A DNA stretch of 64,000 nt from Deltaproteobacteria bacterium (GTDB lineage Bacteria; Myxococcota_A; UBA9160; UBA4427). The notes below the pieces were generated by a model. That model did not search any database, had not been told where the DNA came from, and saw only the letters and a program-made list of their open reading frames with translations. The position numbers and the translations under genes are program-made. The stretch is from assembly GCA_002719955.1 (NCBI GenBank), contig PBFW01000024.1:43503-107502 (forward strand). Reading direction: 5' to 3'. Of this stretch, positions 33,287 through 42,347 are shown in pieces; position 1 is the stretch's first letter, and each line of letters starts with the position of its first letter.

Positions 33287-33636
33287 GCTCAGGGCTCCTG
33301 TTTGCCTTGAACGCTGCCAGGAATCGCCCGATTGGAATAGCTGATATGAAGTCGGCGATCACCCTCGCATGCGGAATCACAGGGATCGGTCGAAGGGTCT
33401 GTTCTGCATACTGATCCGTGGGGCTTCGGTCCAGTCCTGGTCGTCGATGAAGGCGGGCAGCACGCAGGGTTCTCGAGCCGAAAAGCGGGTCTGGCCCCCT
33501 CCCCCTCGGATCTTGCTTCCAGCCAGATCACGGGATTCGTCGACGGGCGACCGCATGCGACGTCTCCTTATCATCGCTCGATCTTGCGGTGAGAGTCGTC
33601 GGCGAGCTTCGAGTGGATCGAGAAGAGGAGGATTCA
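33287..33636. other. Intergenic region, nothing recognised
   Basis: About 350 bp between the divergent dioxygenase gene and the SnoaL-like secreted protein. It must hold both promoters. No protein family or convincing hairpin was found; the plus end carries the GAGGAGG ribosome site of the next gene. Confidence 0.3.
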
Positions 33637-34092
33637 ATGCACAGGACCGACAATTTGAAGTGGCGCATATTCTTCATCGTAACCCTTCTGGGGTTGGCGA
33701 CCCTGGGCGGCATGGCTGGAACCAGCGCGGCAGCCGAAAGCGCCCTGGAAAAGGCCAATATGAAGGTGGTCTCCGATTTCATTGCGAGCTGGGACGATCC
33801 GGACAAAGCCGTCACTTTCCTGTCGGCGGACGCGTCGGTGCGCATGGTGGAGGACGAGCCCGCTGTGGTCGGTCCGGCTGCCATCGCCGCCGCCTTCAAG
33901 GGCTTCCTGACGCCCGGCGTGACGCTGACCGTCGAGACCCTCAGCACGACGGCGCATGGGCCGGTGGTGTTGAACAAGCGGATCGACACGGTGATGACGC
34001 CAGAGGGACCGGATCAGGTGTTTCCAGTCGCCGGCGTGTTCATCGTCAAGGAGGGCAAGATCAAGGAATGGGCCGACTATCTCGACAAGTGA
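33637..34092 (+). CDS. Exported SnoaL/limonene-epoxide-hydrolase-like protein
   Basis: A 151-aa protein with an N-terminal signal peptide (IFFIVTLLGLATLGGMAGTSAAA) followed by an NTF2-like domain: NMKVVSDFIASWDDPDKAVTFLSADASVRM, VGPAAIAAAFKGFL and FIVKEGKIKEWADYLD. This resembles limonene-1,2-epoxide hydrolase-type proteins, although the Asp-Arg-Asp catalytic set cannot be confirmed. ATG 33637 has AGGAGG six bases upstream, which rejects the longer frame from 33589. It would work in the periplasm. It is monocistronic, followed by gene debris. Confidence 0.75.
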   Translation: MHRTDNLKWRIFFIVTLLGLATLGGMAGTSAAAESALEKANMKVVSDFIASWDDPDKAVTFLSADASVRMVEDEPAVVGPAAIAAAFKGFLTPGVTLTVETLSTTAHGPVVLNKRIDTVMTPEGPDQVFPVAGVFIVKEGKIKEWADYLDK

Positions 34093-34221
34093 CGGCGGTG
34101 GGGCGAGCCCGCGTTCGAGTCAGGATGGATCGCGCCGAGGTGGGTCATGGGGATCCGACGGGACGGCTGTTTTGAAAATGCGGCATAGCCCGACAGTCGA
34201 TCGACGTTCGTCGCCTCGTCA

Positions 34222-34650
34222 TCAAGATCCAGACTCCGTCACCTCGCCGTTCGTCGCATGCCGTGCGGCGATATAGCCGAACGTGGCGAAAGCGCTCAGC
34301 GTGGCTCCGGCTCCACGGTAGGTGTGTCCCATGACGGAAGTGGAGCAATTGCCGAGGGCATAGAGGCCGGGGAGGACCGCGCCGGACTCGCTGAAAGCCC
34401 GCGCGGAGGCGGCGGTCTGGAGCCCCCCCTGGTTCCGATTTCGCCAGGGTTGACCTCGATCGCATAAGAAGGGAGGCTCGACGAGAGGTACCAGGCAGGG
34501 ATTCGGCTTTACCAGCGCGTCGCCGTAGTAGCGCTCGATGTCCGTCTCGCCCCGATGAAAGTCGAGATCGACGCCAGTGGCTGCAAACTCGTTCAGCCGG
34601 GTGACGGTGGCGGCCAGTCGCTCTCCCGGAATCCCGAGCTGGGCGCCGAG
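34222..34650 (-). pseudogene. 3-ketosteroid dehydrogenase-like flavoprotein, C-terminal fragment
   Basis: From LGAQLGIPGERLAATVTRLNE (at 34650) to the end, the frame matches the C-terminus of FAD-dependent 3-ketosteroid delta-1-dehydrogenase/fumarate-reductase-type enzymes, with GLYALGNCSTSVMGHTYRGAGATL and FGYIAARHA. In the middle, reading shifts for about 14 codons: YAIEVNPGEIGTRGG is in another frame between an extra T and a run of seven G. The N-terminal FAD domain is missing, and at 34650 the sequence is joined head-to-head with a cytochrome c peroxidase fragment. It cannot bind FAD as it stands. Confidence 0.7.
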
Positions 34651-34651
34651 C

Positions 34652-35506
34652 GACAACCCGCTGACCCGCGCCAAGATCGACCTGAGTCGCAAGCTCTTCT
34701 TCGACCGCCGGCTCTCGCGCAACGGCACCTTTTCGTGCGCGATGTGTCAGGTGCCCGAGCAGGGATTCACCAATCACGAACTCGCCACGGCGGTCGGCAT
34801 CGAGGGACGCACTGTGCGCCGGAACTCCCCCACGATCTACAACGTGGCCTACGCGAAGCGCCTCTTTCACGACGGGCGCGAGCATTGGCTCGAGCAACGG
34901 GTCTGGGGCCCCCTGCTCGCAGCAAACGAGATGGGAAATCCTTCCGCGGACGGATCGATAGAGCGGATCGGGACGCTCTCGGACTACGGCGGGCTCTTCG
35001 AGAAGGCCTTCGAGGACATGGGACTCGGCAAGGAGACACTGGGGATGGCGCTCGCGGGCTATCAGCGCACGCTCGTCTCCGGCAACAGCGCCTTCGATCG
35101 TTGGTATTTCGGGAGCGAGGAGGCCGCGGTCAGCGAAGCGGCCGCGCGCGGCTTCCGACTCTTCTCCGGGTGGGCGCGCTGCGCGACCTGCCATCTCGTC
35201 GATCGTGATCATGCGCTCTTCACCGATGACCAGCTGCACAATACTGGAATCGGTTCTCTCCACCGAAGGGCGGCGGGAGGCCAGGTCGAGGTCGCACCTG
35301 GCACCGTCGTCGAGTTGGACGAGGTGTTCCTCGCCCCGATTTCCGAAATCCCACCCGGCGATTTCGGACTCTACGAGATCACCGGAAACCCGCTTGATCG
35401 CTGGAAATACAGGACCCCCTTGCTTCGCAATGTGGCGCTGACCCGACCCTGCATGCACGACGGTTCCCTCGGCACCCATCAGCGATTCCCAATAGCGAGG
35501 CGATGA
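34652..35506 (+). pseudogene. Cytochrome c peroxidase/MauG-like protein, truncated at both ends
   Basis: The recognisable part starts DNPLTRAKIDLSRKLFFDRRLSRNGTFSCA at 34652 and runs through GFTNHELATAVG, WGPLLAANEMGN, RCATCHLVD and YRTPLLRNVALTRPCMHDGSLGT. The first haem motif is altered to CAMCQ, so the axial His of CxxCH is lost, while the second CATCH is intact. No signal peptide remains, and after MHDGSLGT the last 30-50 family residues are replaced by HQRFPIARR. Family members are periplasmic dihaem enzymes. Truncation at both ends plus the lost haem ligand indicate a dead gene. Confidence 0.7.
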
Positions 35507-35700
35507 CAATCCGTTTCTTCCACCACGTGCTGGGCCGTCGAGTTTGGCCCGCTCTCTCGAAATCGTCTGGCCTAGACTCAGAGCGATGGCCCCGCTTCGA
35601 TGTCGGGTGCTGGTCTCTGTCGGCGGGCTGAACGGGTCGTGACGGGCAGGTTCCAGAATGTCGTTGGACGCAGCCGTCCTCAGGAAAGGATGATCCTCCG

Positions 35701-36750
35701 ATGCAGATCGGCCTGTTGATGCTCGCCGGCCCCGGCACGGCGAGGGAGATCGCAGAGCGAACGGAGGCGGCGGGTTTCGCCCACCTCGCCTTTGGCGACA
35801 CCCAGAATATCGGGCCCGAAGCCTGGGGCCAGCTCCTGTTGGCCGCGAGTGCGAGCTCGACCCTTCGACTCGGTACGGGCGTCACCAACCCCGTGACGCG
35901 TGATGCTGCGGTGACGGCGTCGGCGGCCCTTGCGCTCCAGATCGAGAGCGGGGGGCGGGCCTTTTGTGGCCTTGGGCGTGGCGATTCAGCGCTGGCGAAG
36001 ATCGGAAGACGCCCGGAGCGGGTCGATGAATTCGAACGCTATGTGACACGACTGCGCGGATACCTGGCGGGCGAGTCCGTCGACCGAGACAGCACGAAAA
36101 GCCGGATCGAATTCTCGATGCCGAGCGATCTGCCTCGGGTCCCCGTCGAGATCGCGGCGACGGGACCGCGCGTGAGCGATCTGGCTGCCCGCTGTGCCGA
36201 CGCGATCATCTTCTGTCTCGGAGCGGACCCCGCCGTTCTCGGTCCGGCCATCAGATCAGCGCGGGACATCGCTCGAGCGGCCGGGCGGGATCCCGATTCG
36301 CTTCGCGTGGGTGCCTTTGTGAACTGCGTGCTCGACGACGACCTCGGGAAGGCGAGGTCCATCGCGCGTGGAGGCGTCTCCGTCTTCGCGCGCTTTGCGG
36401 GCTGGTCCGATCGGGCGGCGGCGCCCCGCTCCGAGGCGCTCGCCGCCGCGGCAGAGGTGCTTGGCAAGACGTATGAGATGGACCATCACGCCCAGGCCGA
36501 GAACAGTGGCGCACGGGGGCTCGACGACGACTTTCTCGATCAGTTCGCGGTGCTGGGATCGGCCGCAGATGTGGCCGGCCGTTTCCAGGCCCTCGCCGAG
36601 ATCGGGCTCGATTTCGTCACGATCGCCCCGGGTTCGAGTGATATGACGTGGGAAGAGGGCTGGCATTCGATCGAGCGCATCGGCCGCGAAGTGATTCCGC
36701 AGGTGCGCTCGGCCTCACCCACCCGAAGATCGATCCAGCGGCCAGATTAG
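35701..36750 (+). CDS. LLM-class flavin/F420-dependent oxidoreductase
   Basis: A full-length 349-aa luciferase-like barrel enzyme: MQIGLLMLAGPGTAREIAERTEAAGF at the start, LRLGTGVTNPVTRDAAVTASAALALQ for strands 2-3, GRAFCGLGRGDSAL, and VPVEIAATGPRVSDLAARCAD near the cofactor phosphate site. It would reduce or monooxygenate a small organic compound using FMNH2 or F420H2. AGGAAAGGATG stands about ten bases before ATG. It is not closely similar to the broken LLM gene at 21.7 kb. The gene appears single. Confidence 0.85.
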   Translation: MQIGLLMLAGPGTAREIAERTEAAGFAHLAFGDTQNIGPEAWGQLLLAASASSTLRLGTGVTNPVTRDAAVTASAALALQIESGGRAFCGLGRGDSALAKIGRRPERVDEFERYVTRLRGYLAGESVDRDSTKSRIEFSMPSDLPRVPVEIAATGPRVSDLAARCADAIIFCLGADPAVLGPAIRSARDIARAAGRDPDSLRVGAFVNCVLDDDLGKARSIARGGVSVFARFAGWSDRAAAPRSEALAAAAEVLGKTYEMDHHAQAENSGARGLDDDFLDQFAVLGSAADVAGRFQALAEIGLDFVTIAPGSSDMTWEEGWHSIERIGREVIPQVRSASPTRRSIQRPD

Positions 36751-36968
36751 AGGGGCCCCGCGGCCAGTGGAGCGATCCCTCTTCCTGTGCGGTGAGCACC
36801 GGCCGCTTCGGTGAGGATGTTTCGGGCTGCCCAGTTGCCGACGCTCGACTTCCCGAGACTTCTCGCGGCTTCACAGGTCGGCGAAAGTTCTCAGCTTCCT
36901 CTGATATTTTTCGGCTCTTGCGTCCACGTATCAGCCCCGCTGCTCCCGCTCAATGGCTGGAGATTCTG

Positions 36969-37804
36969 ATGTCGCGCCGGGTCCGCCTCTATGATCGATC
37001 CACGCTGACATTGCTGACGAGTCTGGTGGCGTTTGCCTTGGCCTCTCCGGCGGCGGCCTACACGTTCGGAGATCTCGTATCCTTTGCCCAGGCGTGCAAC
37101 GTGCATTCGCCGCCGTGCAGGGGCGAAGAAGACCCCTTCTATGCAACGGCCACATTGAATAGCACGCACAACTCCACGGCGAGTGTTACGGCCTCTCTGG
37201 GTGGAACCCTGCGCGCTGCCGCCTCCTCCGTCAATCGAGGCAGTCCCACCGGCGCGGCCATGGACGCGAGGGCCATCCAGGGAACGGGGTACGACGTCAT
37301 TGCTCCCGGTCTCGCGGACGGCACGTTCGTCGACCTCGAAATCCAGTTCAGCCTGGACGGGAGCTTCTTTCCCGGAAGCTACGCTTTTGGAGAAGGAGGG
37401 GTCCGCCTCGACACCACGCGCATGTTCGAGGATGCGTCACCTTCCGTGACCCTATTCTCGGGCTTCGCGGGTGCCGGTGGTTCGGGGCTCAATCCGTTCG
37501 TTCGCAGTGGGGACTTCGCTTAAGAAGACTTCGTGAGCCCGGGTGGGGGCTTCTTTCTCGATCTGCAGAGGAGCGTGCCGTTCAGCGCACTGGTGGGCGC
37601 ACCTAGCTTTTCGGTCATCTATGACCTGGCGTGAACTCTAGCGGTCAGGGACATTCGAACTTCAGTGATGCCGGGCACTTCTCTCTGCGTTCCCTGACGC
37701 CCGGCGCGACAGTGGCCGTTATTTCGGAGCCCGGCATTGGCTTGCTGCTCGCCGGGGGGCTCGCGGTTCTTGCCGGATTTGAACGCCGAGAAGAGTCCGA
37801 CTGA
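36969..37804 (+). pseudogene. PEP-CTERM secreted protein, interrupted by stop and frameshift
   Basis: MSRRVRLYDRSTLTLLTSLV plus AFALASPAAAYTFGD is a signal peptide at the start of a beta-rich, Ser/Thr/Gly-rich secreted protein. The frame stops at TAA 37521-37523, yet similarity of composition continues (EDFVSPGGGFFLDLQ, ALVGAPSFSVIYDLA), then a one-base loss near 37630 moves the frame to HFSLRSLTPGATVAV and ISEPGIGLLLAGGLAVLAGFERREE. That ending is a PEP-CTERM sorting signal (PEP-like motif, membrane helix, basic tail) recognised by exosortase in Gram-negative bacteria. With both defects repaired it would be about 278 aa. Confidence 0.65.
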
Positions 37805-38275
37805 GAGAGGGCGAGGGAGGGGGGCGAGACGATGTGTCCGGGACTCGGCGATGCCATCCCCGGCACCGGCCGTGCTGGCGGTCCAAGAATGGCTGCCATC
37901 TGATTGAGGGGACGTGATGCGGACCCCAAGAACGCAGACGAGCACGCGCACCGCTCGGGTGGAGGTCCACCGGGCGAACTCGAAGACGCTTCAGCTGAGG
38001 ATCGAGGCTTTCTCGAATTCGCGGAGGTCCCATTCTCGCGGGTCCCCGAGAGGAGCCCGGCGCTCCCTTCGGAAAATAATTGAACGGGATGGCTGCATCG
38101 CCGTCGGATGGGGAGCGGCCCTTGGAATCCCGGTCGCCTTGCCAGATTCAGAATCGGATGAGTACCCTCAGCAGGGCAGGGCCCTGCTCGCTCGATGCCT
38201 GATGAAGGTTCTGGGAGCAGAGGGTGGCTGCCAGATCTCCTCTTCTGTACACCGGCGCCCAGACAGGAGGCCCCG
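37805..38275. other. Intergenic region before module 2
   Basis: About 470 bp without a recognised gene. A plus-strand frame 37914-38288 is rich in Arg and Ser and looks non-coding. The end of the region carries the AGGAGG ribosome site of the kinase gene; the promoter of module 2 should lie here but is not clear. Confidence 0.3.
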
Positions 38276-39355
38276 ATGCCGCTCGTGACCGATTTTCCGC
38301 TTCCGCTGACCGCCGAGGAGATCCGTGCCGATTGGCTTTCCGAGGCTCTGGGCGTTCGTTTTCCGCGCGCGTTCGCGACCTCGGTGGAGGTCCTCGAGGC
38401 GCATAGTGGCACCACCGGCCGAGCGCGCCTGCGGGCGGAGTGGAAGGGAAACTCGACGGCTCCCGCCACGATTTTCGTGAAGCTCGCTCCGACCGATCCC
38501 ATCCAGAAAGAGATGGTCATCTCGACGGGGATGGGAAAACGCGAGGCGCATTTTTTCGATGGGCTCGCGGAAGAAATCCCGGTGCGTGTGCCCGTCCCCC
38601 TGTGGTCCGGTTGGAATGAAGCCGGCGACGCCTACATCATGCTGATCGAGGACCTGTCCGAAGCGGGCTGCAGCTTCCCGAGTTCACGAGGCGACACCGG
38701 GGAGCATCCCGAGCGCATGGTCGATACGCTCGCGAGTCTGCACGGCCACTATTGGCAGAGTCCTCGTTTCGACGCGGGCGCAGACCTCGCCTGGATCAAG
38801 CGGCCGATGCGCGGCGAGATGGGGCCGCTGCTGATCGGGTCGGCCCTCGAACAATTCGGTGAGAAGATGCCTGCGGCCTTCCGCGACCTGGCAGATCTCT
38901 ATATCCACCACACCGAGGCCTTGAACGAGCTCCTTGACGCGGGGCCGAAGACGCTCATCCACGGTGATAGTCACCTCGGTAACACCTTCGTCGATGGGGA
39001 CCAGGTGGGGCTGCTCGACTGGGCCTGCACCGCCCACGCACCCGGGATACGCGATTTCTCCTATTACATCTGCAATTCCGTTCCCACCGAAAGGAGACAA
39101 CGCGACGAGAGGGCGCTGCTGCGTCGCTATCTCGAGGGCCTCGCCAAGAGCGGCGGCCCGCGGCTAGCCGAGGCCGCCACATATGATCTTCACCGCCGTT
39201 ATGCGGTGTGTTCGTGGATCGCCGCGACGGCGACAGCGGCTGCAGGCAGTCGCATGCAGAGCATCGAGGTGGGGATGCGCGGAATGGAACGCGCGACGGC
39301 GGCCATCTGCGACCTCGAGACACCCGCCGTGTTGCGCGCCGAACTCGGCGTGTAG
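38276..39355 (+). CDS. APH-like small-molecule kinase (module 2)
   Basis: A 359-aa phosphotransferase of the aminoglycoside-phosphotransferase/ecdysteroid-kinase type. The N-lobe shows LTAEEIRADWLSEALG and the ATP-contacting lysine strand TIFVKLAPTDP; GDAYIMLIEDLSEAG is the hinge; the catalytic loop is LIHGDSHLGNTFVD (His229, Asp231) and the metal-binding strand VGLLDWACT (Asp248). It would phosphorylate a hydroxyl group of a small metabolite, not necessarily an antibiotic. ATG 38276 has AGGAGG five bases upstream. It is followed by the DUF7064/5-like and PEP-utiliser genes in the same direction, the same order as the remains of module 1. Confidence 0.82.
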   Translation: MPLVTDFPLPLTAEEIRADWLSEALGVRFPRAFATSVEVLEAHSGTTGRARLRAEWKGNSTAPATIFVKLAPTDPIQKEMVISTGMGKREAHFFDGLAEEIPVRVPVPLWSGWNEAGDAYIMLIEDLSEAGCSFPSSRGDTGEHPERMVDTLASLHGHYWQSPRFDAGADLAWIKRPMRGEMGPLLIGSALEQFGEKMPAAFRDLADLYIHHTEALNELLDAGPKTLIHGDSHLGNTFVDGDQVGLLDWACTAHAPGIRDFSYYICNSVPTERRQRDERALLRRYLEGLAKSGGPRLAEAATYDLHRRYAVCSWIAATATAAAGSRMQSIEVGMRGMERATAAICDLETPAVLRAELGV

Positions 39356-39492
39356 CCGGGTTACGTCACGAGGCATCCAGGTTCCAGATCGTGAGCCGGG
39401 GAGGGCGGACCCGTGATGGAGCTGAACGACGCGCTTCGAGCCGGGCGAGGTATCTCTCGGACGGGCATTCGACTTGCGGTAGGATTCCGAAC

Positions 39493-40371
39493 GTGTCCAT
39501 CGATCCCGTTCACGAAGAGCCTCACGCGTCCGATGATCCGGCCTACTGCGAAACCTGGGCCTATGGTCTGACCGATCTCGAACGGCGGGCGGCGCTGCTC
39601 GTGCACGCTTCCTGGCTTCCAGCTCGGGGTGTCGGCAACCATCTCGTGACGCTCCAACGCGACGGGTATCCGCCCTGCTCTTTGCGTGTCGAGTCTCATG
39701 AGCCGCTTCGTTCATCGCTTTTCGAGATCGACGTCGAACCCTGGCGAAACGCGCGAGTCCGCTGCCCCGAACTCTCGATCGATCTGGAGTTTTCGGCATT
39801 CACGCCGCCGATCGATTTCGGGGGGCTCTTCAGCCTGGCCGAAGGAATGAACCAGCGGCATGTCCAGGCGGGCGTCCGCGCCTCGGGCCGAATTGGATCG
39901 GAGGCGCTAAAGGCCGTCCCCGGGTTTCGTGATCGCTCCTGGGGACCGCGTGATATGCGCCATATGGGCCGACTCGTGGCGCTCCTGATGACTGGTATCG
40001 AAGAGGATCTCTTCGTCACGGTGAACAGCATCACCCATCGCGATCGGGCCTTTTGTGCGGGACCGGACACATCCCTCGGCTGCTGTGCGATGGACGGTGA
40101 AGTCGAGGTCTTCGACAAGGCGCCGATCGTTCTGAGGAATCAGGACGGCACGCCGGCGTGTTTCGAATTCGCCAACGGCATTCGCATCGATCTCGATCTC
40201 GCCGACGCGTTTCAGGAGGGCCGATTCCTCGCCGATCGCACCTCGACTCCGGATGGTTTTCCAACCTCGGATCCGATCCTGATGATTCGGCTCTGGGCGC
40301 TCGCTGCAAAGGCGCGAGGACGCGGGCGAGTCGCGGGTTCGTACCAAGAAGGTCACCTCTTTACGAACTGA
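39493..40371 (+). CDS. DUF7064/DUF7065-like protein (module 2)
   Basis: A 292-aa protein related to the one at 29472-30431. The common signature is GFRDRSWGPRDMRHMGRL (compare MRDRSWGPR in module 1), preceded by WLPARGVGNHLVTLQRDGYPP and followed by LFVTVNSITHRD. The beta-rich composition suggests the AttH/CrtC-like ligand-binding fold. The start is GTG 39493 with TAGGAT upstream; the longer open frame to 39208 overlaps the kinase gene and is not coding. It lies 137 bp after the kinase gene and 63 bp before the PEP-utiliser gene. No enzyme motif is evident. Confidence 0.68.
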   Translation: MSIDPVHEEPHASDDPAYCETWAYGLTDLERRAALLVHASWLPARGVGNHLVTLQRDGYPPCSLRVESHEPLRSSLFEIDVEPWRNARVRCPELSIDLEFSAFTPPIDFGGLFSLAEGMNQRHVQAGVRASGRIGSEALKAVPGFRDRSWGPRDMRHMGRLVALLMTGIEEDLFVTVNSITHRDRAFCAGPDTSLGCCAMDGEVEVFDKAPIVLRNQDGTPACFEFANGIRIDLDLADAFQEGRFLADRTSTPDGFPTSDPILMIRLWALAAKARGRGRVAGSYQEGHLFTN

Positions 40372-40434
40372 GCTCGAGCCGAACACGAATCGAACAGGCT
40401 GCGAGCGCGAACCGACACGAGCCGAGAACACGCG

Positions 40435-42060
40435 ATGGATCCCGAAGCCCCGAATATTTTGCACAGCCTCAGTCAGCGCGCTTCCTGGTCGCGCGTGAAC
40501 GAGAAGGGTGTTTTTCCGGGTGTCTCGACCGTCCTCAATTGGTCGATCTGGGGAGAGATCGGGGAGCGCGGCACACGACGGGCGGCGTTCGAACTCGGAC
40601 TTTTTTCGGAAGACGAGCTGGAGCCCCCGGATTCCGTCGACGAATGGATGTGGTCGATCTTCTATGGACGCCCGAGCGCGAATGTCGGTAGCTGGCGGCA
40701 TCTCTACGAACGAGGGCTGACGGCGAGCGGTCTCGGGGGCGAAGCCCAGCGCCAGGTCTTCGGCGACGTGTCCTCCCGCGAATCCGTGGCGGTAGCCCCC
40801 GACCGGCGTGCGGAAGTCGCCGAGAGGCGGCCGGCCGCTCTCGTGCTGGCGAGCGAGGGCATGCGCGGGCTGCGAGCCGGTGTCGAACAGTGGTGGCGGG
40901 CGACGACGAGCGAGGCGGCGTGGGGCGATGCGAAACGATGCGAGGCCCGATTTGCGGAGGCGGTCGACTGGTTCGAGCGGGCCGATCCCTACCACATCAT
41001 GGTGTCCCTCTTTGCAACGGAGGCCGTGACAGGGATTTCGGCGGCCGCCGAACGAGCCGGCCTGCCGGAGGCCACTAATGCATTGATGGTCGGATATCCG
41101 GGCATGGAGGAATTCAAGATGACGGTCGCGCTCTGGGATCTGTCGCGCGGGCGTCTGACACTCGAGACCTTCCTGGCGAGCCACGGCTTTCATGGGGCGC
41201 AAGAGGGCGAGATCGCGAGCCCCTCCTGGCGGGAGGATTCCGGGCCGGTCGTGTCCCTGGCCAAGCGATACGAATCCCTCGCTGAGTCGGAGGACCCGAG
41301 GAGGCGCGAAGCGAGCGCCAGCGAGACGAGACGCCTGCTCGAGACCGAGTTGCGGGCGGCTCTGCCCGCCCATGAGCGAATCGATTTCGACGATACGCTC
41401 GCGCGGGCGGCGACCTTCCTTCCGCTCCGCGAAGCGGGGCGTGCGACCCTCACGATCGCGCTCGACGCGATGCGTGCCCAGGCGCGGAGGCTGGGGACGC
41501 ATCTCGCGAAGCGCGGCGCCCTGGCCGCGCCGGAGGACGTCTTCTTGCTGACCCGAGGCGAGCTGCTCGAGCTTCCGGGCCACCTTCGCGAGGTCGTCGA
41601 AGAGCGTCGACGGCTGCGGGAGATCTATGCGCGCTTCGAATTGCCGGAGACATGGCGGGGGATGCCCCCAAAGCAGCCCCTCGTCGTCGGCGAAGAGAGT
41701 CATTCTCATCGGGAGGCCGCGTCACTTGCCGTGGGGGAGCGGCTCGAGGGTCTTGGTGCCAGCGCCGGCGTCCACGAGGGGACGGCGCGCGTGGTCCTCG
41801 ATGCCCACGAGTTGGGTGAAGATTTTGATCCTGGCGACGTATTGATCTCCGCGGCAACGGATCCGAGCTGGGCCCCCTTTTTCTTGATCGCCGGGGCCGT
41901 CGTGATCGACACCGGATCGAATATCAGCCATGCCGCTGTCGTCGCACGGGAAATGGGCATTCCCGCGGTCGTGAGTGTAGTCGCCGCGAGCCTCACTCTA
42001 CGTACTGGTCAACGTCTGCGGGTCGATGGAAGCGCGGGCACGGTCGAAATCATCGGCTGA
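40435..42060 (+). CDS. PEP-utilising phosphohistidine protein without ATP-grasp (module 2)
   Basis: A 541-aa homologue of the first 530 residues of the 1308-aa protein in module 1. Residues 1-440 form the substrate-binding-like part (GVFPGVSTVLNWSIWG, HGFHGAQEGEIASPSWREDSGP). The C-terminus is a mobile phosphohistidine domain with DPSWAPFFLIAGAVV and His499 in TGSNISHAAVVAREMGIPAV. There is no ATP-grasp domain to charge the histidine, so either another protein does this, perhaps the module 1 fusion, or the His is not phosphorylated from ATP. GAGAAC lies about six bases before ATG. The three module genes form one apparent operon. Confidence 0.8.
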   Translation: MDPEAPNILHSLSQRASWSRVNEKGVFPGVSTVLNWSIWGEIGERGTRRAAFELGLFSEDELEPPDSVDEWMWSIFYGRPSANVGSWRHLYERGLTASGLGGEAQRQVFGDVSSRESVAVAPDRRAEVAERRPAALVLASEGMRGLRAGVEQWWRATTSEAAWGDAKRCEARFAEAVDWFERADPYHIMVSLFATEAVTGISAAAERAGLPEATNALMVGYPGMEEFKMTVALWDLSRGRLTLETFLASHGFHGAQEGEIASPSWREDSGPVVSLAKRYESLAESEDPRRREASASETRRLLETELRAALPAHERIDFDDTLARAATFLPLREAGRATLTIALDAMRAQARRLGTHLAKRGALAAPEDVFLLTRGELLELPGHLREVVEERRRLREIYARFELPETWRGMPPKQPLVVGEESHSHREAASLAVGERLEGLGASAGVHEGTARVVLDAHELGEDFDPGDVLISAATDPSWAPFFLIAGAVVIDTGSNISHAAVVAREMGIPAVVSVVAASLTLRTGQRLRVDGSAGTVEIIG

Positions 42061-42347
42061 ATCCACCGATGTAGAATCGGCGCATATTCGAAGCGAGCAT
42101 CGGGCTCGACACCCTGATTGCGTCCCGATCCAGCAGGCGGATCTCACCCCGTTTCGGCTTTTGACGCGAACGCCGAATGGGTGATCTTGCGGTGATGCAG
42201 CTTCTCTCCGCCGCCCCCACACGGCGCTTTCACCCCGCGATCGATGACCCTCAGGGTTCACGTTCTGGGAGCGGAGCTCGAGCTTCCGGGCTAGAAACCG
42301 TTCGCGCAGCGAGTCACCGCTGGCGCCAAGCGAAGGAGATCGGGTCG

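Noticed and set aside
39907..41709. A 600-codon minus-strand frame across module 2
   Set aside because: It is antisense to the DUF7064/5-like and PEP-utiliser genes and has no family match, whereas the plus-strand genes have clear motifs and ribosome sites.
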